Shown: positions 15,332 through 25,028, numbered from the stretch's first letter. The stretch: 41,243 nt of DNA from Lysobacterales bacterium (GCA_015655335.1 JAATFF010000160.1:1-41243); one strand, 5' to 3'. Translations and numbers: made by a program. Notes: generated by a model not told the origin, from the letters alone.

Positions 15332-17044
15332 TTAAGCATGGGATACCGCGCTCCGCAAGTTGGCTTTCCCGACAACTGTCGCAACAAGGTCGTTGCCAAT
15401 GGTCAGGCTTTGGTCGGCAATCGCAGCCACGCTGGCCCGGTGCGACACGACAACCAGGATCGTCTGCGGAAGGCGGTGCTTCAGCGCTGAAAGAACCACG
15501 ATCTCCGAGGCGGCGTCGAGTGCACTGGTCGCTTCATCCAGCAATGCCAGAAACGGCTTGCGCAGGATGACCTGAGCCAGCAACAGCCGCTGCAATTCGC
15601 CTCCGGACAACCGGCTCGAAGAACTGTGCAGCGTGGTATCGAGCCCGTGATGCGATTCCGCCAACCGCTTGTCGAGACCGACATCTATCAACGCCAGGCG
15701 CAACATGTCATCGGTGGCCTCGGGTGCAGCCCATAGCAAACACTCTCGTACGGAGTGTTGCCAAGGCCGCACATTCTGACTGACGTAGGCGCCATGGCGT
15801 ACAAGCTTGCGGTATTCATCGAATCCGATGCGGTGCGTGCCAACGCGCGCTTCGAAAGCTTCGGGCCTCATCATGCCGCCAAGCACGTCGATCAAGCTAC
15901 TTTTGCCGATGCCGGATTCGCCAGAAACCAGGGTCAATTCACCCAGTGCCAAAACCAGGTCGCTGATATCCAGACCGAGGCCCGGCGGCTTGAATCGCAT
16001 CCTTTCTATATGCAGTACCCCACCCGAAGTGGCGGTATGCGATGACGTGGCAGGCAAGCTCGCAGAATCCAGGTTCATGTACCGCTGCCACAGTTCAAAT
16101 GCTGGAGCGGCCGAACGCAATTGCTGGAAGTTTTGCCGGGTCGAAGCCAGATAAGGCAACAAGCGTCCCAGCAGCAAACACACCGCGATGAGCGACGCCT
16201 GATCGATGCCGTGCCAGTGATGGGCGAGCACGAAGATGGCACCGATACCCGTCGCGACCAACAGTTCGAGCATAAGGCGCCCATTTGCCACAAGCTCCAG
16301 CTGACGCCGATAGCCGTAACCCAACCGAGCAGCGATGGTGCCGTAACTGGCTTTTTCCGCGTCCTCGCGCTCGAACGAACGAACATGGCGCAAGCGTCGC
16401 GGAAAATCTTCGCTATGCCAGAACATGCGTGTTATGTCGCCCACATACTGACGACTGACCAACGATTGCTCGCGACTATAAAAGCGCGAGGCAATCATCC
16501 AAAAGATCAGCACGATCGGCGCGCCTAACATGAGAATCGGCGATACCCAAAACGCAAACCCAAGCGTAATAACGCAAGTGACGCCAGCCACCAGCAACTG
16601 TTGCAGTGCACTGAAACCTTGAACGATGATTTCGACGTTATGCGTGAAAACGTTGGCAATCTCAGCCGATGTGGAGTCAGCCAGCGAAGCCAACGGTGCA
16701 TCGATCAAGCGGGCGTGGACCATGCGCCGTAACCCCATGCCATAACGACCCACCAAACGCGCACCAAGACGCGCGGCCCGCCAGCGTAACAAAGCAAAAG
16801 CGGCGGTTGCGCCGGCGAAGGCGGTAGCCTGCATGTCGATGCCTCCATGCATATCGAACATACCGCCGCCGAATGGCAGCGTGTGCCCGGGTTGCACCAA
16901 GGGCACCAGAAACACCGCGGCGAGACTGCCGGCCAATGCTCCGCCCACGGACAACACCACATACACGACCATGTCGATCAGCTCGCGGCGCGTGAGTATG
17001 TACGCAAGCGAATGCAGCAGACCGTGTTTTCGATCATTCGTCAT
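15332..17044 (-). CDS. Half-size ABC exporter (permease fused to ATPase)
   Basis: A 570-residue protein with about six membrane helices in residues 25-300 and a nucleotide-binding domain at about 343-560. Walker A is GESGIGKS (375-382), the Q-loop is at YVSQN (421-425), the signature LSGGE at 479-483, Walker B ALLDEATSALD ends at 510, and the switch His is His535, so the ATPase appears intact. It should work as a homodimer exporting a lipid-linked, peptide or glycan substrate. No peptidase C39 domain is present. It lies 178 bases downstream of the HPr-kinase-like gene on the same strand, so the two may share an operon. The substrate is unknown; exporters of this type also occur in lasso peptide and modified-peptide clusters. 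Confidence 0.9.
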   Translation of the reverse strand: MTNDRKHGLLHSLAYILTRRELIDMVVYVVLSVGGALAGSLAAVFLVPLVQPGHTLPFGGGMFDMHGGIDMQATAFAGATAAFALLRWRAARLGARLVGRYGMGLRRMVHARLIDAPLASLADSTSAEIANVFTHNVEIIVQGFSALQQLLVAGVTCVITLGFAFWVSPILMLGAPIVLIFWMIASRFYSREQSLVSRQYVGDITRMFWHSEDFPRRLRHVRSFEREDAEKASYGTIAARLGYGYRRQLELVANGRLMLELLVATGIGAIFVLAHHWHGIDQASLIAVCLLLGRLLPYLASTRQNFQQLRSAAPAFELWQRYMNLDSASLPATSSHTATSGGVLHIERMRFKPPGLGLDISDLVLALGELTLVSGESGIGKSSLIDVLGGMMRPEAFEARVGTHRIGFDEYRKLVRHGAYVSQNVRPWQHSVRECLLWAAPEATDDMLRLALIDVGLDKRLAESHHGLDTTLHSSSSRLSGGELQRLLLAQVILRKPFLALLDEATSALDAASEIVVLSALKHRLPQTILVVVSHRASVAAIADQSLTIGNDLVATVVGKANLRSAVSHA

Positions 17045-17222
17045 GACGACGTGCCCAACATCGTGGCCAGCGCGTTGCTGGTTGGCCGCATCGGCTGCGG
17101 TATCGATAACGCTGCATGACGCTTCAGAACGACGCCTCTCTCGTGGTGGAAACCACCATGCACGTGTGTGCAGCCGCCGCCGAAAAAGGTTGTCTCTGCG
17201 CTGTGCTCACCGAATTATGGAA

Positions 17223-18287
17223 TCAGCCGAGGAGCTGCCTTAACGCTTCGACCGAGGCCTGAGGGTGGGTTCCGCGATGCAGTTGATAGGCACCCAAATG
17301 CGTCAACTGCTGCACGAAACGCTGCCAGCCAGGTTGTCTCGCAGCATAAGGCTGGTCGGCGGACAGCCGCGCCGCGATTTCGTCGTCAGGCACCACGCTT
17401 AACAAGGTCCTGGGATCATCAGCCAATTGACTGGAAACAAAGATTGCTCCGACCAGTTCAAGCGGCGCGGCCGCGAGCTGGCCACGCCCCTTCCGCAAAT
17501 CGGACTCGAATTTCAAGACGCCGCTGCGACGACGGATAACGGGTGACTGACTGATCCATCGCCGAGTCTCATCGTCCTCCACAAAACGCAACGCATCGGC
17601 CTGCACGTGCAGGTAATTGGCAACGCCAGTGGCGAATAAGCTCTCAGGCTCCACGAAAACAGCATCTTCGGCGAGAAAATCAAAGCCATGTAACAGACTG
17701 TGCAAGGCCAGTGTCGATTTACCCGAGCCACTGGCACCCAGCAACAAGATGCCCCGCCCCTGCTTGCCGATACAGGCGCCGTGCAGCGGAACCAATCCAA
17801 GTCCGCGCGTCGCCAGCATAAACGTGGCGAACTCGATGAGCTCGTAGCGCAGATAGTAGGGATGGCTGAGCATGTCCTCCGAGGCGACGACCAAGGCCAT
17901 GTGTCGCTCAGGCATCAGCACGGCGTAGTTGGACGCGTCCATCACGCCACAAATCAAGCCCGCGCCCGCCTGCGTTTGTACCGGCGGCGGTTCGACGACG
18001 CCAGGGTTGGCTTGTCGTGGCGATAGACGAAGCTCGACGCGGAATTCCGGCGCCGCGATCGGCAACTCGTGTGGCGGTAGGGCGCCATACGTGGACTCGA
18101 CCAGCTGCAGCAGCACCTCACTGTTGCTCTCGAACCGGAAGCGGCCGCCCAGGATTTGCTTGCACGTGGAGAACGCACAAACAGATCGTTCGTTAAATGG
18201 ATCGGCGCCGGCGTCTCGAACGCCGTAGCTCAAGTTATCGTCAAGGCCACTATCGTTGTTCAAAAGCTTCAGCTGAATGGAATGCAC
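17223..18287 (-). CDS. HPr kinase-like protein (HprK-related)
   Basis: About 354 residues. The C-terminal half carries the HPrK/P-like core: a P-loop GASGSGKST (about 184-192), followed by HGFDFLAEDAVFVEPESL, where the acidic loop matches the metal-binding part of HprK. The N-terminal part is not the classical HprK domain. Such HprK-related proteins appear in exopolysaccharide clusters and in clusters for modified peptides such as paeninodin-type lasso peptides, where kinases act on the peptide; the target here is unknown. The start is uncertain: GTG at 18287 is the best internal choice, the frame is open to a GTG at 18419. It diverges from the radical SAM gene and precedes the ABC exporter. 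Confidence 0.75.
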   Translation of the reverse strand: MHSIQLKLLNNDSGLDDNLSYGVRDAGADPFNERSVCAFSTCKQILGGRFRFESNSEVLLQLVESTYGALPPHELPIAAPEFRVELRLSPRQANPGVVEPPPVQTQAGAGLICGVMDASNYAVLMPERHMALVVASEDMLSHPYYLRYELIEFATFMLATRGLGLVPLHGACIGKQGRGILLLGASGSGKSTLALHSLLHGFDFLAEDAVFVEPESLFATGVANYLHVQADALRFVEDDETRRWISQSPVIRRRSGVLKFESDLRKGRGQLAAAPLELVGAIFVSSQLADDPRTLLSVVPDDEIAARLSADQPYAARQPGWQRFVQQLTHLGAYQLHRGTHPQASVEALRQLLG

Positions 18288-18520
18288 AACGCAGCGCCAT
18301 ATATATCGATATTGGTTGGCAGGTACGTGCTGCCATAGCTGGAAAAGGTTGCATCTGTTTAGCGAAAGGCCCCCATTATTTTTGCAACGCGAGGCAACCG
18401 AAGGCCTACCACGGGGCACTTACGTGCACGCAGCATTGATGTGCCGTGAAGCCGGAGCGCCGGCGCCGACACACGCAGGCTGCGGCTTATCCCCAAGGCT
18501 ACGATTAAGGCTTCTTCGTG

Positions 18521-20032
18521 ATGCTAAAGATTCAGGTTGGCCACTCCTACTTCCTCAGGTACGACCGGAAACAATGGGAGCGCGGCAAGCCTTATCCTCC
18601 CCTCGCCACGATCCAGATCGCTGCCCTCCTAAGGCAGATGGGGCACGAAGTAGCCCTCTTCGATGCGATGCTCGCCGAGGGCGTCGAGGACTATGACGTG
18701 TCTTTGCAGGATGCAAAGCCCGACGTGGTCGTCCTCTACGAGGACAACTTCAATTACCTGACCAAGATGTGCCTCAGCCGCATGCGCGAGGCCGCCTGCC
18801 AAATGATTGCCGAAGCGCGCGCCCGTGGCGCACGCGTGATCGTGGCGGGCTCGGATGCTTCCGATCATCCCGATGTATTTCTCGCAGCGGGTGCGCATGC
18901 CGTGTTGCTCGGCGAAGGTATTGCGGCCCTGTTCGAATTGATGGGACGACTGGAACAAGACCCGGACGCCGACACCCACGATTGGACATCCGGCATCGCC
19001 GGCGTCGCTACGCTGGTAAGCGGAGAAACGCGTTTGGTGCGAATCGGCGTGCAGCCGCCCGATCTGCGCCTGGTCGGCCATCCTGCATGGGATCTGGTCG
19101 ATATCGAACGGTATCGACGCATGTGGCACGAACGGCATGGCTACTTCAGCCTCAATATGGCCGCATCGCGGGGCTGTCCCTTCCGTTGTAATTGGTGCGC
19201 CAAACCGATCTGGGGCAATCACTACAAACAACGTAGCGCCCAGGATGTGGCGGCGGAGATGACATACCTGAAGCAAACCTTCAAGCCGGATCACATCTGG
19301 ATGGCGGATGACATCTTCGGTTTCCATGTCGATTGGGTGACGGAGTTCGCCGAGCACTTGAGTGCTACCGAGGGATCGATCCCATTCACTATCCAGACCC
19401 GCGCCGATTTGATCAGCGAACGCATGGCCACGGCGCTTGAACACGCCGGATGCGTCGAGGCCTGGATCGGGGCGGAAAGCGGCAGCCAACGCGTGCTCGA
19501 TGCAATGACCAAAGGGACGAAAGTCGCCGAGTTGATCACCGCTCGCACACGGCTCGGCAGTCACGGCGTACGTGTGGGTTTCTTCATTCAGCTGGGTTAC
19601 CTGGGCGAGGAGCTTGGCGACATTCTGGCGACCCGCGCGCTGGTGGCGCAGGCAGCCCCCGATGACATTGGCGTCAGCGTCTCTTATCCCCTGCCGGGCA
19701 CCAAGTTCTATGAGAAGGTCAAAGCGCAGCTAGGCAAGAAAACGAATTGGCAGGATAGCGATGACCTCGCCATGATGTTTCGCGGTGCCTATACCTCCGA
19801 TTTCTACCGCCGCGTACGCGACCTGCTGCATGAGCAAGTCACCCTTCAGCAATCGTCGGCGGCCGCACACATGCCGCATTACAACGACGCCTGCACGGCG
19901 CTCGAAGCGCAATGGAAGGCGTTGGTTGCCAGCGAACATGAGCACCGGAACGAAGACGCGACATCGCCGCACACCACTCCATCAACCCATGCCATGCCGC
20001 TGCATCATGTTGCCACCGCTCAAAATCGTTAA
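18521..20032 (+). CDS. B12-binding-type radical SAM enzyme
   Basis: A 503-residue protein. Residues 1-170 look like the Rossmann-type cobalamin-binding domain (PLATIQIAALLRQMGHEVALFDA, PDVVVLYEDN, GARVIVAGSD, AHAVLLGEG). The radical SAM domain follows with the cluster motif C219-x3-C223-x2-C226 (GCPFRCNWC) and later AWIGAESGSQRVLDAM and a YPLPGTKFYEKV segment. The canonical cobalamin His motif is not evident. Enzymes of this class methylate unactivated carbons or do other radical chemistry on lipids, sugars or peptides. AAGG precedes ATG 18521. The 3' end overlaps the nucleotidyltransferase gene by 26 bases. The substrate is not known. Confidence 0.88.
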   Translation: MLKIQVGHSYFLRYDRKQWERGKPYPPLATIQIAALLRQMGHEVALFDAMLAEGVEDYDVSLQDAKPDVVVLYEDNFNYLTKMCLSRMREAACQMIAEARARGARVIVAGSDASDHPDVFLAAGAHAVLLGEGIAALFELMGRLEQDPDADTHDWTSGIAGVATLVSGETRLVRIGVQPPDLRLVGHPAWDLVDIERYRRMWHERHGYFSLNMAASRGCPFRCNWCAKPIWGNHYKQRSAQDVAAEMTYLKQTFKPDHIWMADDIFGFHVDWVTEFAEHLSATEGSIPFTIQTRADLISERMATALEHAGCVEAWIGAESGSQRVLDAMTKGTKVAELITARTRLGSHGVRVGFFIQLGYLGEELGDILATRALVAQAAPDDIGVSVSYPLPGTKFYEKVKAQLGKKTNWQDSDDLAMMFRGAYTSDFYRRVRDLLHEQVTLQQSSAAAHMPHYNDACTALEAQWKALVASEHEHRNEDATSPHTTPSTHAMPLHHVATAQNR

Positions 20033-21278
20033 GACCGGCTTACGCCGCACCACCGAGGTCCTTGCCGCGGAACTGGCACTGGCGCAGCCGGGCGGCTCGA
20101 TGCCTGCGTGGAACGAGCTGGAATGGAAATTGGCATCGGCCGTTGCCGCCACGCACGGGGTAGCGCCGTTGCTGTGCAAATGCTCCACCTGGCAAAACCC
20201 GGCATGGCGGACGTTTCTCGAAAGTCAGCGCGAACACGTCGAGCATCGCCACCGGCGCATTGAAGCGTTGCTAAAACGCATCGACGCCAGCGCTCGCGAA
20301 GCGGAAATAGCCATGGTCCCCCTGAAGGGTTCCGCCTTGCATGCGCTGGGACTTTATGCGCCGGGCGATCGTCCTATGGCCGACATCGATCTGTTGGTCC
20401 ATGAGAACGATGTCGCGCCGGCGATCAAGCTTCTGCAGGATCTCGGCTATGTCGAATCATTTGTGCAGTGGAAGCATCGGGTCTTCAAGCCCGCGAAGGG
20501 CGAACCCGTTGCGGGGCTGGGCGAGCACCGCGACACGCCGATCAATATTGAGCTGCACACGCGCATCCAGGAGCGGCTACCGATCGCTACGGTGGATATC
20601 ACCGACCGAATCTATCCGCGAGAACCCCAGCCCGGCTTGAATCCCTATCCATCCAATGGCGCGCTGATGAGCCATCTGCTGCTGCATGCAGCAGGCAACA
20701 TGTGCGGCCGCAGCCTGCGCTTGCTGCACGTAAACGACATTTCGCTCTTGGCGACGCGGATGGTCGCGAGCGATTGGAACGTCTTGTGGAATGAGCACGC
20801 TGCTGACCATCCCTGGTGGGCACTCCCGCCGCTGCGCCTGGTTGAACGCTACTACAAGAATGCAGTACCGCGTCCGGTGCTCGCGCGACTCGAACGCGAC
20901 TGCCCTGCGCTGCTGCGGATGATCTCGCATCGCCAGACGCTGACGCAGGTTTCATGTTCGGAACTTTGGCTGCACGCACTCGCGGGTATCGAATGGTCCC
21001 GCTCGCTGCGCGAGGTTGCACGCTACATTGGAAATCGCGTGAAGCCCACCGACGAAGCGATCAAGGAACGCGCCGATATGGTGCGGACCCAGTTTTGGCT
21101 TCAGGGGCAAAACTGGGTCACGTCGTCGCATCGGCATCGCATTCTGACGTGGCTCACACAGCCGGTGCCGCGGATGGATACGTTGTACGCAGTACGCGCC
21201 GCCCTGGAGCACTTTGCCCCCGGGGTTAATTCAAACGATTCCTTCCGTCAGTGGCCGGTTCAAGCCGCACACAACTGA
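20007..21278 (+). CDS. Nucleotidyltransferase-family protein (NTP_transf_5-like)
   Basis: A 423-residue protein whose start ATG 20007 overlaps the end of the radical SAM gene. The nucleotidyltransferase core lies at about residues 104-180: MVPLKGSALHALGLY, then PMADIDLLV with the metal-binding Asp126 and Asp128, and NIELHTRI providing a third acidic position. This follows the uncharacterised NTP_transf_5 family, which is often found beside HprK-related and exopolysaccharide genes (recalled, not checked). The rest is mostly helical. It may adenylylate or otherwise nucleotidylate a small molecule, peptide or protein. The 3' end overlaps the end of the opposing glycosyltransferase gene by 19 bases. 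An alternative in-frame ATG is at 19989. Confidence 0.8.
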   Translation: MLPPLKIVKTGLRRTTEVLAAELALAQPGGSMPAWNELEWKLASAVAATHGVAPLLCKCSTWQNPAWRTFLESQREHVEHRHRRIEALLKRIDASAREAEIAMVPLKGSALHALGLYAPGDRPMADIDLLVHENDVAPAIKLLQDLGYVESFVQWKHRVFKPAKGEPVAGLGEHRDTPINIELHTRIQERLPIATVDITDRIYPREPQPGLNPYPSNGALMSHLLLHAAGNMCGRSLRLLHVNDISLLATRMVASDWNVLWNEHAADHPWWALPPLRLVERYYKNAVPRPVLARLERDCPALLRMISHRQTLTQVSCSELWLHALAGIEWSRSLREVARYIGNRVKPTDEAIKERADMVRTQFWLQGQNWVTSSHRHRILTWLTQPVPRMDTLYAVRAALEHFAPGVNSNDSFRQWPVQAAHN

Positions 21279-22360
21279 CGGTACAACGTTTCGAACGCTC
21301 GAGCGGTGTAGTCGGCGTCCTCCACTATCGCGCGATGCTGCGCCTTTTCGGCGAGTCGAAGACGTAACGCCTCATCCGCCAAGACACGCTGGATGGCATT
21401 CGCCAGCCCTGCATAGTCTCCGACCGGTACCGCCGAGGCAGCCGATGGCGACCATTCTGCGATATGCCCCACCGCCGTGCCGATGGTCGGCACGCCTACC
21501 AACGCGGCTTCGAGCATGACCAGCGGCCCTGCTTCGTGCAGCGAGGACATCACCAGCACATCGGCTGACGCCATGATCGGACGCAACTCGCGCTGTGTCT
21601 TGAATCCTAGAAACCGAACGTACCGCTCCAATCCAAGCTGTTGGACTAGCCCATCCATCTCGCCCTGCAAGGTGTCGCAACCGACGACATCCATCTCAAA
21701 TTCCAGCCCCGCCCTCGCCAAAACGGCGAGCGCCCGCAAAAGCGTTGGCTGATCCTTCACGCGATTGAGGCTGGCGACGTGGATCAGCCGCGCTAGGTTT
21801 GCACTGCGACGACGCGGAGCAAGCGGCGGCCATGTGCCGAGGTCGACACCTAGTGGTACACGTTGCGCCTTGAGACCGAGTCTCCGCAGCGATTCGATAA
21901 TGGGCTCGCTCGCCGCGGTGATGGCGTTCGCACGACGCAGCACCACAGCTTCGCGCAGCCGCCCTTTCCACTTGCGTCGTCCGCCATAGCCGATCTCGTG
22001 CAGCGCGACGAGTTCGCCACCGGCGATATGCACCAGGCTCGGCAGGCGCAGCGACGTCGCTGCCGCGACAGCGATCAAACTGCACGAGCCCGAGAAGATG
22101 GCCTGTACCACATCGAACGGTGCGCGACGATGTTCGGCGCGAATCGCCGCGATGGCGCGCAGGCGCGGCCATCCATCGCCGATATTGTGAATGGTGGCGC
22201 CGACGAGATTCCACTGATCCGCCGTCGCTTCCTGCCGCAAGGCGAACACGTGAATGTCGTGCGTTCGCGCCAATCGCTCGATCAGCGCCAACAACACCGG
22301 GATTACCCGAAATTCGCCCGTGCGATCGACACCCCCAGGTACTACCAGCGCCAGCTTCAT
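21260..22360 (-). CDS. Family 4 glycosyltransferase (last gene of the glycan operon)
   Basis: A 366-residue GT-B enzyme. The start MKLALVVPGGVDRTGEFRVIP has the N-terminal donor-side glycine loop of GT4; the C-terminal domain has LIHVASLNRVKDQPTLLRAL, RFLGFKTQRELRPIMASADVLVMSS and the E-x7-E motif in HEAGPLVMLEAALVG. It should transfer a hexose-type residue with retention from an activated donor at the inner face of the inner membrane. ATG 22360 overlaps the stop of the preceding GT4 gene as ATGA. The frame is open further upstream, but the longer version runs into the neighbour. Donor and acceptor cannot be told. Confidence 0.9.
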   Translation of the reverse strand: MKLALVVPGGVDRTGEFRVIPVLLALIERLARTHDIHVFALRQEATADQWNLVGATIHNIGDGWPRLRAIAAIRAEHRRAPFDVVQAIFSGSCSLIAVAAATSLRLPSLVHIAGGELVALHEIGYGGRRKWKGRLREAVVLRRANAITAASEPIIESLRRLGLKAQRVPLGVDLGTWPPLAPRRRSANLARLIHVASLNRVKDQPTLLRALAVLARAGLEFEMDVVGCDTLQGEMDGLVQQLGLERYVRFLGFKTQRELRPIMASADVLVMSSLHEAGPLVMLEAALVGVPTIGTAVGHIAEWSPSAASAVPVGDYAGLANAIQRVLADEALRLRLAEKAQHRAIVEDADYTARAFETLYRQLCAA

Positions 22361-23481
22361 CGCGCTCTCCAGCGTCGATCGTGAAGCACCTGCGTATAGG
22401 CTTCCGCCCACTTGCGACCCACCGCCGCAAATGACAACGCAGCATCGAAATGAGCGCGTACGCGTTCCGGCGACGGCCGGTTTGTGGCACTGCATACCAG
22501 CGCTTCGGCCAATCGCGCCGCGTTGCCGGTAGGCCACAAATGGCCGATATAACCACCGGTAAGCGCACGGAACGAGGGAATATCCGTGACTACCGGTGTT
22601 ACACCGCAAGCCAACGCTTCCAGCACGGCATAACCGCAGCTTTCGGAGAGACTGCCGGAGACGAACAGATCTGCAGCGCGCATCAGTGGCTCGATACGCG
22701 CATGCTCCACCTTGCCCAGCAGATGCACGCGCCCGGCGAGTTGCGGGTAGCGTTCGATGCGCCGCTGCACGTCATGAAGCAACGGCGCATTGCCGAACGC
22801 GCACCACAGCTGCAAGCCGGGTAATCGCAACGCGGCCTCAGCCACGCCATCGAGCACGGTCAGAGGGTCTTTACCGGGATTGAGATGCCCAACCCACAGC
22901 ACGCAGGGATCGCCATAAAGACCGGTTTCGGCGCGCGCGCAGGCACGGCTGCCCATGGTGAAGCGACTGCTGGATTCTGGAATCGCAAACAGCCGCGCCT
23001 GCGAATCAAATAAGCCTGCGTCGGTAAAAGGCTGCGCCAGTTCGGGCGCGGTGAACGCGACCCCCGAGGCCGCGGTATACCAATGCCGCCACCGCGAACG
23101 CCGCCACCAGCGCGGCATACGGTCGGCATGATCCTGAAACACAACCGGTAGTCGTGGCAGGCATTGCGACACGATGAATGCATCTTCGGCAAACGCCAAA
23201 CTATGCACATGCATGACGTCGGCTTTGATATCGCTGAGCAGTCGAGCAAAGGCGTTCGCTCGATTCGCTAACGCGTCGGTCCTGAGAAAGTAGTAATCGA
23301 TCCCGTTACGTGTAACGCGCTCCGTACGGGCTGCCGCCTGGATCACCGATACCCGGGTTCCGGCGCTGGCTGCCGCTTCAGGTATGTCCACCAAGGAAGG
23401 CCACTGTTCGAAAACCTCGGTAGGCGTGCAACCTTCCGGTGCCGGCAGGAAGTTGATCTGTGCAACGTGCAAAGGCGGCAT
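22357..23481 (-). CDS. Family 4 glycosyltransferase
   Basis: A 374-residue GT-B enzyme. N-terminal half: HVAQINFLPAPEG, ADVMHVHSLAFAEDAF and VVFQDHADRMPRW; C-terminal half: VLWVGHLNPGKDPLTVLDGV, RVHLLGKVEHARIEPLMRAADLFVSG and E-x7-E in SESCGYAVLEALACG. These identify a retaining GT4 that builds the repeat unit on its lipid carrier. It begins four bases after the radical SAM gene and overlaps the next GT4 gene by ATGA, so both glycosyltransferases are coupled. Specificity is not readable from sequence. Confidence 0.9.
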   Translation of the reverse strand: MPPLHVAQINFLPAPEGCTPTEVFEQWPSLVDIPEAAASAGTRVSVIQAAARTERVTRNGIDYYFLRTDALANRANAFARLLSDIKADVMHVHSLAFAEDAFIVSQCLPRLPVVFQDHADRMPRWWRRSRWRHWYTAASGVAFTAPELAQPFTDAGLFDSQARLFAIPESSSRFTMGSRACARAETGLYGDPCVLWVGHLNPGKDPLTVLDGVAEAALRLPGLQLWCAFGNAPLLHDVQRRIERYPQLAGRVHLLGKVEHARIEPLMRAADLFVSGSLSESCGYAVLEALACGVTPVVTDIPSFRALTGGYIGHLWPTGNAARLAEALVCSATNRPSPERVRAHFDAALSFAAVGRKWAEAYTQVLHDRRWRAR

Positions 23482-23485
23482 CGCG

Positions 23486-25000
23486 CTAGAGCCCGGAAAC
23501 CTGTGGCATACGCAGACGCACCAGCCGGTTAGCCAGATTCAGCTCCCACGGTCGGTCGTATTTGCGATGGCGATAACGCCACGAGGCCATGGCGCTCAAG
23601 CTGCGCTTGGCCCAGGGTGGCGAGCGCAGATCTTGCGCGGTCGGATAGCGACAACGCAGAACGGTGACGAAGTCGCGGATGTGTTGGCGCAATTTATCGG
23701 TGAGCCAGGGCGCATCCGCATGGCAGGCGTAGTCGACCCAACGCTGCTGCGTCCACTCTTCCGGTGTTTTCGGAAACACCACCGGCTCGCCGTTGAGATC
23801 GAGGAGCGGTGTACCGACGTGTTTGCCGCGATCTTTTTCGTGCTTGCTGCTTTCAGGCAACGGCGTGTAGATGTAGACGATGATTTCGGACTTCGGATTG
23901 ATCCGCTTCAGCTCACGAATGAATTCGAACGTATGCAACGTTTCTTCTTCCGTGTTCTGGGGCGGCGCGACCATGAAGGACAACTCGGGAATGACGCCGT
24001 TTCGCCGGCATAGTTCGGCGACTTCCAGCGTCTGATCCGGGCGCGTGCCCTTGCGGATCTCCTTGAGCATCTGGCCGCTGGGCGATTCGGCACCGATATA
24101 GGCCATTCGCAGTCGACTCTTGCGCACCAGTTTCCACGAACTTTCCGAAAGGTTTAGCAGCGCGTCCGAACGGGCATAGCACCACCATGGCATTTCAAGC
24201 TTGGCCATGACTTCAAGCAGCGGAATCATCTCTTCTTCGCGATCGAAGAAGTTGTGGTCGAAGAATTGGATCGAATCGGCACCGAGTTCGTATTTGAGAT
24301 AGCTCAGATCGCGTTCCAATCGCGAGACCGCCGGCAATGCGGTCGTACCGCCGAACATCGCGGCTACGCCACAGAAGGTGCAGCGGAAACGACAGCCAAT
24401 GGCCGCCTGGTGCGCAGCGGTGCGTCGACCGAGGAAGGTGCGCGCCAGATAACGTCGCGGATCACCGAGCTTGTCGTACGGCAGCACCAGTCCCGTATCG
24501 CCAAGTGTGAAGCGACGGTTAGGGTTGTGGACGATGGTATCGCCGTTCTTCCAGGATAGTCCGCCAATCTGCCCCAGTTTGGATTCGGTCTTGTTGCTCA
24601 ACGCGGCGATCAGCTCGGGGAAACTTTCCTCGCCCTGCCCCCGGATTGCGTAATCCACATAGGGGGCCCCCAATGCCGTATCCGTATACAGCGTTGGGAA
24701 GTAACCGCCCCAGACAATCGGTAACGCCGGAAAACGCTCGCGTATCATTTTAGATACCGCAATGGAGGGCTCCATCTGCGGGCCGCCCATCACACTGATA
24801 CCGACGGCATCAAACGTGTTTTGCTCGATCGCGCGGCACGTTTCGCCCATAAGATCGCGATCCACGTTACCGTCGATGATCTGGCTGCTGCCCGTGCGAT
24901 CCAACGCCGCCGACAGATGTAGCAGGGACAACGGAAATCGCGCGCTGGAACGCGATGTGATGGTCGGATTGATCAGCAATGTGCGCGGCGAATGCGTCAT
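23486..25000 (-). CDS. B12-binding-type radical SAM enzyme (second copy in window)
   Basis: A 504-residue protein. The N-terminal B12-like domain (about residues 1-150) has TLLINPTITSRSSARFPLSLLHLSA, AVGISVMGG, PIVWGGYFPTLY and a YAIRGQGEESFPEL segment typical of this class. The radical SAM core carries C203-x3-C207-x2-C210 (GCRFRCTFC), DSIQFFDHNFF, AYIGAESPSGQMLKEIRKG and PELSFMVAPP. A roughly 90-residue C-terminal extension rich in Trp and Arg follows. It resembles the hopanoid/phosphonate/bacteriochlorophyll type of B12 radical SAM enzymes in layout, with unknown substrate. It lies 28 bases after a methyltransferase gene. It is not a close copy of the protein at 18521; only the common class motifs agree. 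Confidence 0.9.
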   Translation of the reverse strand: MTHSPRTLLINPTITSRSSARFPLSLLHLSAALDRTGSSQIIDGNVDRDLMGETCRAIEQNTFDAVGISVMGGPQMEPSIAVSKMIRERFPALPIVWGGYFPTLYTDTALGAPYVDYAIRGQGEESFPELIAALSNKTESKLGQIGGLSWKNGDTIVHNPNRRFTLGDTGLVLPYDKLGDPRRYLARTFLGRRTAAHQAAIGCRFRCTFCGVAAMFGGTTALPAVSRLERDLSYLKYELGADSIQFFDHNFFDREEEMIPLLEVMAKLEMPWWCYARSDALLNLSESSWKLVRKSRLRMAYIGAESPSGQMLKEIRKGTRPDQTLEVAELCRRNGVIPELSFMVAPPQNTEEETLHTFEFIRELKRINPKSEIIVYIYTPLPESSKHEKDRGKHVGTPLLDLNGEPVVFPKTPEEWTQQRWVDYACHADAPWLTDKLRQHIRDFVTVLRCRYPTAQDLRSPPWAKRSLSAMASWRYRHRKYDRPWELNLANRLVRLRMPQVSGL

Positions 25001-25028
25001 GGCAAGACATCGAGAATAAGAAAAGAGT

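Noticed and set aside
17124-17210. 28-codon minus-strand frame (GTG start) between HprK-like and ABC genes, considered as a modified-peptide precursor
   Set aside because: No ribosome site, no leader/core pattern, no conserved lasso features; kept only as a note because the neighbours would suit such a peptide.
15332-18287. Lasso peptide cluster
   Set aside because: HprK-like and ABC genes are suggestive, but no Asn-synthetase-like cyclase, transglutaminase-like peptidase or PqqD-like protein lies nearby.
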